A DNA stretch of 10,514 bases from CAG-1031 sp964391735 (GTDB lineage: Bacteria; Bacteroidota; Bacteroidia; Bacteroidales; Muribaculaceae). The notes beneath the pieces are model-generated. The model was given only the letters and a program-made list of their open reading frames with translations. It did no database searches and was not told where the DNA came from. Made by a program: the position numbers and the translations under genes. Of the stretch, positions 7,255-10,514 are shown one piece after another. The stretch covers positions 1 to 10,514 of the forward strand of contig CAYMNF010000066.1 in the NCBI GenBank assembly GCA_964391735.1, given 5' to 3'. Numbering within the stretch: position 1 is the stretch's first letter; every line of letters begins with the position of its first letter.

Positions 7255-8529
7255 ATGAGTTTGTATAAGCGAGAGGATTTTGAGCTTATGGCCCCCGTCG
7301 GGAGCTATGAGAGTTTGCAGGCGGCCATCGCCGCGGGTGCCGATGCGGTGTATTTTGGCGTCGAGGGGCTGAACATGCGTGCCAAGTCAAGTGTCAACTT
7401 TACCCTGGACGACCTCAGGCAGATTGTGGAAATTGCCCGTGAGGCCGGCATCAAGACCTACCTGACGGTCAACACCATTATATATGACGAGGATGTCGAC
7501 ACCATGCACGCCATTGTCAACGCCGCCAAGGAGGCGGGTGTAACGGCGATTATCGCGTCGGACCTCGCCGTCATAACATACGCGCGCAGTTGTGGCGTTG
7601 AGGTGCACATCTCAACGCAGGTCAATGTCAGCAACACCGAGGCCGTTCGCTTCTTTGCAGCATGTGCCGACGTTATGGTGCTGGCGCGTGAGCTGAACCT
7701 TGACCAGGTGGCACGTATCCACCGCAACATCATCGAAGAGGGCATCACGGGCCCCAACGGCAAACCGGTGCGCATCGAGATGTTCTGCCACGGTGCCCTT
7801 TGCATGGCCGTTAGTGGCAAATGCTACCTGAGTCTGCACCAGCTCAACTCAAGCGCCAATCGCGGTAGTTGCACACAGATTTGTCGCCGCGGATACACCG
7901 TCACCGACCGTGACACCGGCGAGCAGCTTGCCGTTGAGAACCAATATATAATGTCGCCTAAGGACCTGAAGACGGTACATTTCCTGGACCGTATGGCGGC
8001 CGCCGGGGTGCGCGTCTTCAAGATTGAGGGTCGCGCACGTCCCGCCGAGTACGTCAAGACGGTTGTTGAGGTGTATAACGATGCGCTGAATGCCCTGTGC
8101 AACGACACCTACTCCCCTCGCCTTGTCGAGGAGTGGGACCGCTCGTTGGCCAAGGTGTTTAACCGCGGTTTTTGGGACGGTTATTACCTGGGGCAGCGGC
8201 TTGGTGAGTGGTCGTCAAAGTATGGCTCATCAGCTACCCGCGTCAAGGAGTATGCCGCTAAAGGGGTTAGGTACTATCCCCGCCTGGGAGTCGGAGAGTT
8301 CAAGCTTGAGGCCGGCGAAATCTCGGTAGGGGACGAGGTAATTGTCAGCGGTCCCGTCACCGGCGCGCTGATATTTACCGTCAAGAGCATCCACACCGAC
8401 AAAAATGTGAAGACCGCCCGCAAGGGGGAGGCCTTCTCAATCCCCGTCCCGGCCAAGATTCGTCCCAGTGACCGATTATACCGCTGGGTGAACAAGGAGG
8501 CTGACGCGCATGAGGCAGGGAGGCAATGA
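7255..8529 (+). CDS. U32-family protein, TrhP/YegQ-like (tRNA 5-hydroxyuridine synthesis)
   Basis: This 424-residue protein belongs to the U32 family, long annotated as collagenase-like peptidases. Characterised relatives (E. coli TrhP/YegQ, RlhA) hydroxylate RNA with prephenate-dependent chemistry, so RNA modification in the cytoplasm is the likelier role. The N-terminal TIM-barrel-like part starts FELMAPVGSYESLQAAIAAGADAVYFG. The U32 signature EMFCHGALCMAVSGKCYLS lies at residues 175-193. C183, C190, C206 and C210 have the C-x6-C-x15-C-x3-C spacing of the conserved, presumably Fe-S-binding, cysteines. KIEGRARPAEYV follows at about 256-267, and residues 337-411 form the usual C-terminal beta domain. 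Length is normal for the family. I chose ATG 7255 over GTG 7246 because the latter overlaps the promoter's -7 box. The next gene begins 3 bp after this stop, so the two are probably cotranscribed. Substrate (tRNA or rRNA) cannot be decided here. Confidence 0.9.
   Translation: MSLYKREDFELMAPVGSYESLQAAIAAGADAVYFGVEGLNMRAKSSVNFTLDDLRQIVEIAREAGIKTYLTVNTIIYDEDVDTMHAIVNAAKEAGVTAIIASDLAVITYARSCGVEVHISTQVNVSNTEAVRFFAACADVMVLARELNLDQVARIHRNIIEEGITGPNGKPVRIEMFCHGALCMAVSGKCYLSLHQLNSSANRGSCTQICRRGYTVTDRDTGEQLAVENQYIMSPKDLKTVHFLDRMAAAGVRVFKIEGRARPAEYVKTVVEVYNDALNALCNDTYSPRLVEEWDRSLAKVFNRGFWDGYYLGQRLGEWSSKYGSSATRVKEYAAKGVRYYPRLGVGEFKLEAGEISVGDEVIVSGPVTGALIFTVKSIHTDKNVKTARKGEAFSIPVPAKIRPSDRLYRWVNKEADAHEAGRQ
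8517..8523 (+). promoter_or_regulatory. Shine-Dalgarno-like AGGGAGG before the M15-S66 gene
   Basis: AGGGAGG lies inside the end of the U32 gene, 9 nt before ATG 8533. Purine-rich sites like this are uncommon in Bacteroidetes, so it may help reinitiation within the operon. It supports the 8533 start, which also yields a good signal peptide. Confidence 0.4.
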
Positions 8530-8532
8530 GGT

Positions 8533-10278
8533 ATGAGCAGGATTTTTGCAATCATGACAGCACTGATGGTTACCGCCGCCGTGTGGGCTGAGGAGATGCG
8601 CCCGGCGCGCTGGAGGGCCGGGGAGCCCGTGGGCGCCGATTATCCCGAGGATGCAACTTGGGTAAAGGCCATGGAGATTGATGACGCAACCTTCAGGCGC
8701 ATGCGCGGTAAGTCGTTCCCCAAGGGGTGCACCGTCAATCGCGAGGATTTGCGCCTTATCGAAGCAGTGCACAGCAACGGTCGCGGAAAACGCATGATGG
8801 GGGAGATAGTTGTCAACAAGGCTATCGCCGATGACGTTGTGGCCGTGCTTCAGGAGCTTGAGGCTGCCGGTTATCCCATTGAAAGGATGGTGCTGATTGA
8901 CAATTATGACGCCAACGATGCCAAATCAATGGCCGCCAACAACACATCGGGCTTCTGCTTCCGCACCATTGCCGGCAGCACGCGCCTGTCGACCCACGCA
9001 CAGGGATTGGCTATTGACATCAACCCCCTGTATAATCCATGGGTGAAGGTCAAAGACGGGAAAACCGCGGTGAGCCCCGAGGAGGGGCGTCCGTATGCCG
9101 ACCGCACACAGGTTACCCCCTATACCATCACGCCTGACGGTGAGGCCTACAAGATATTTTCGCGACACGGATTCACCTGGGGTGGCAGTTGGCGCAGCAT
9201 CAAGGATTATCAGCACTTCGAGAAGAAACCTCTGAAAGCCACCCGGCCGCGGGCCCTGCAGCCCGGCGACCGCGTTGGGGTTGCCGCCCCCGGGTCAGCC
9301 ACCACCACGGGCACCCGCCACGGGCTGGAGCATGCGCTGCGCACAATGGGATATGAGCCGGTGATCGCGTCACATACCTACGGGCGTCACGGCCTGGCCT
9401 CGGGAACTGTTGAGGAGCGTGCGGCGGACCTCAACAAACTGTTGCGCGACACCACTGTGCGCGCCATCGTTGCCCTGAGGGGTGGATATGGCACCGCGCA
9501 GCTGTTTGACGCTCTCGACTCATCCGCCCTGAAGGCGGACCCGAAATGGATAGTCGGGTTCAGCGATATCACGGCCCTGCACGGGTGGGCCCTTGCAAAC
9601 GGCGTGCAATCGGTCCACGGCCCGGTGGCAAACCAGATTGAGGGGCATCTCGGCAAAGATGACCGCCTGGGGGATGCCGTTGCTGCCCTTGACACACTGC
9701 TTAAGGAGGCCGTGCAACCCACCGTTACCCATACCGCCCATCCTCATAATTTGCCCGGGACAACCTGCGGGGTGTTGCAGGGTGGCAACTGGATTGTGGC
9801 AAATAACCTTGCGCAAACACCCTGGGACCTGCTGAACGTTGGTGAGGATGATGATATCATCCTTTTTTTTGAGGAGACCAATGAGAGCATACCCGCCGTT
9901 GAGCGCATGCTGGTGAGGTTGCACCAGGCCGGCATCCTCGGGCGAGTGCGCGGGTTGATATTCGGACACATGGACTCATACCGCGCAAACGAGGGGTTCA
10001 AGACCATGGAGGATGCCATAGCCCATCACTTGCGCGAGTGGAGATACTATGACGATGCCCGCGCTCAGGAGGGTTTGCGGCCCATAGTATTCAATTTTCC
10101 CGTTGGTCACGGACGCAACAACATGCCATTGATTGAGGGCGCCCGAGTCTTCTTGTCGGCGACTCCTCAGGGCGTTACCCTCGCTGATGCCGACCGAGTG
10201 TTGCAACCTAAACCATCCCTCCCCGATGTAGAAGAGGGTGAAGAAGAGGAGGCGGATGACGAAGAAGAACTCCTATAA
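8533..10278 (+). CDS. Exported fusion of M15 zinc peptidase and S66 LD-carboxypeptidase
   Basis: This 581-residue protein joins two peptidoglycan-peptide hydrolases. Residues 1-19 are a signal peptide (cleavage after VWA). Residues about 40-230 are an M15 (VanY/endolysin-type) domain: STHAQGLAIDIN supplies zinc ligands H155 and D162, and GGSW...KDYQHFE supplies catalytic-base candidate D225 and zinc ligand H228. After a linker of roughly ten residues, residues 240-555 form a complete S66 (LdcA) domain: LQPGDRVGVAAPG at its start, RGGYG (316-320), nucleophile S344 in GFSDITALH, E447 in FFEE, and H526 in FPVGHGRNN. S66 enzymes remove the terminal D-Ala after diaminopimelate from muropeptide tetrapeptides; M15 enzymes cut D-Ala-D-Ala or L-Ala-D-Glu bonds. 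LdcA is often cytoplasmic, but here the signal peptide predicts the periplasm. An acidic tail (564-580, mostly Glu/Asp) is unusual. Stand-alone proteins are the usual form of both families. Confidence 0.9.
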   Translation: MSRIFAIMTALMVTAAVWAEEMRPARWRAGEPVGADYPEDATWVKAMEIDDATFRRMRGKSFPKGCTVNREDLRLIEAVHSNGRGKRMMGEIVVNKAIADDVVAVLQELEAAGYPIERMVLIDNYDANDAKSMAANNTSGFCFRTIAGSTRLSTHAQGLAIDINPLYNPWVKVKDGKTAVSPEEGRPYADRTQVTPYTITPDGEAYKIFSRHGFTWGGSWRSIKDYQHFEKKPLKATRPRALQPGDRVGVAAPGSATTTGTRHGLEHALRTMGYEPVIASHTYGRHGLASGTVEERAADLNKLLRDTTVRAIVALRGGYGTAQLFDALDSSALKADPKWIVGFSDITALHGWALANGVQSVHGPVANQIEGHLGKDDRLGDAVAALDTLLKEAVQPTVTHTAHPHNLPGTTCGVLQGGNWIVANNLAQTPWDLLNVGEDDDIILFFEETNESIPAVERMLVRLHQAGILGRVRGLIFGHMDSYRANEGFKTMEDAIAHHLREWRYYDDARAQEGLRPIVFNFPVGHGRNNMPLIEGARVFLSATPQGVTLADADRVLQPKPSLPDVEEGEEEEADDEEELL

Positions 10279-10300
10279 TTTCGCAACGACAAAAAATAGA

Positions 10301-10332
10301 TTTGCAGGATAAAAATAAATAGCTTATCTTTG
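10301..10332 (+). promoter_or_regulatory. Promoter of tRNA-His
   Basis: TTTG (10301-10304), a 20-nt spacer, and TATCTTTG (10325-10332) are close to the ideal Bacteroidetes promoter. Transcription would begin near 10339, about 10 nt before the mature tRNA 5' end, so the tRNA is transcribed independently of the M15-S66 gene. Confidence 0.8.
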
Positions 10333-10348
10333 CAACGCAAAACCCGAT

Positions 10349-10423
<75 letters not shown>

Positions 10424-10424
10424 C

Positions 10425-10475
10425 AAAGCAAATGAGGCTGTCCAAACGGACAGCCTCATTTGCTTTAATTTAGTC
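10425..10475 (+). terminator. Long hairpin terminator of tRNA-His
   Basis: A perfect 19-bp inverted repeat (10425-10443 with 10448-10466) has an AAAC loop; its A/T-rich base ends in TTT and is followed by AATTTAG. It begins two bases after the tRNA discriminator, so it is the transcript end and may also assist 3' processing. Confidence 0.85.
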
Positions 10476-10497
10476 CTAATCACAAACCGCAGCATTG

Positions 10498-10514
10498 CAA
10501 CCGCTTTGCGGTTG
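10498..10514. repeat. REP-like hairpin, start of a repeat cut by the window edge
   Basis: CAACCGC-TTT-GCGGTTG is the same inner hairpin as CAACCGC-TAAC-GCGGTTG at 802-819 and AACCGC-GTA-GCGGTT at 930-944, with a different loop. In the complete copies this hairpin lies next to ATCGTAG and the CCGTGGG hairpin, so the remainder should lie just beyond position 10514. Confidence 0.6.

Noticed and set aside
9200..9270. M15-S66 junction as a sequencing artefact joining two genes
   Set aside because: The linker is continuous and in frame, and there is no start codon with signal peptide for S66 nearby. It cannot be fully excluded without read data, so the fusion is reported with a refutation test.
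9520..9969. 149-codon minus-strand frame opposite the S66 domain
   Set aside because: The + strand carries conserved S66 catalytic motifs throughout this stretch, so the opposite frame is a shadow.

Overview
The window looks like a Bacteroidales chromosome segment, with Muribaculaceae, Prevotellaceae or relatives the best guesses. Four things point there: a sphingolipid-type serine palmitoyltransferase tail, a giant exported protein ending in a type IX secretion (Por) sorting domain, several Bacteroidetes-type promoters (TTTG, then TAnnTTTG), and mostly A/T-rich starts in place of strong Shine-Dalgarno sites. All genes I accept lie on the + strand. I could run no database search, so family calls rest on motifs recognised by eye.

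Layout. 1-426: C-terminal part of a PLP-dependent serine palmitoyltransferase, cut by the window edge. 427-1596: a 1.17-kb region with no credible protein gene. It holds a TATATTTG promoter-like box followed about 100 nt later by a clean intrinsic terminator (possible small RNA), then two tandem copies of a highly palindromic element. Each copy is an inverted pair of GTAG-flanked REP hairpins (REPIN/BIME-like, about 203 bp), bracketed at a fixed 20-21 bp by an 18-bp palindrome. Next come a GC-rich foldable stretch and a promoter-like region containing a G8 run. 1597-7155: an 1852-residue secreted modular surface protein of unknown function. 7185-7215: a perfect 13-bp hairpin. 7255-8529: a U32-family protein (TrhP/YegQ-like, probably tRNA hydroxylation). 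8533-10278: an exported protein that fuses an M15 zinc peptidase to an S66 LD-carboxypeptidase, 3 bp downstream of the U32 gene and probably in its operon. 10349-10423: tRNA-His(GTG) with its own promoter and a 19-bp terminator hairpin. 10498-10514: the first hairpin of another REP-like repeat, running off the edge.

The genes do not form one pathway. The most interesting items are the M15-S66 fusion, which would put two different peptidoglycan stem-peptide cleavages in one exported polypeptide; the nested palindromic repeat, whose outer palindromes keep spacing but not spacer sequence; and the giant sorting-domain protein with duplicated module pairs, a shift in serine codon use, and a G8 run in its putative promoter.
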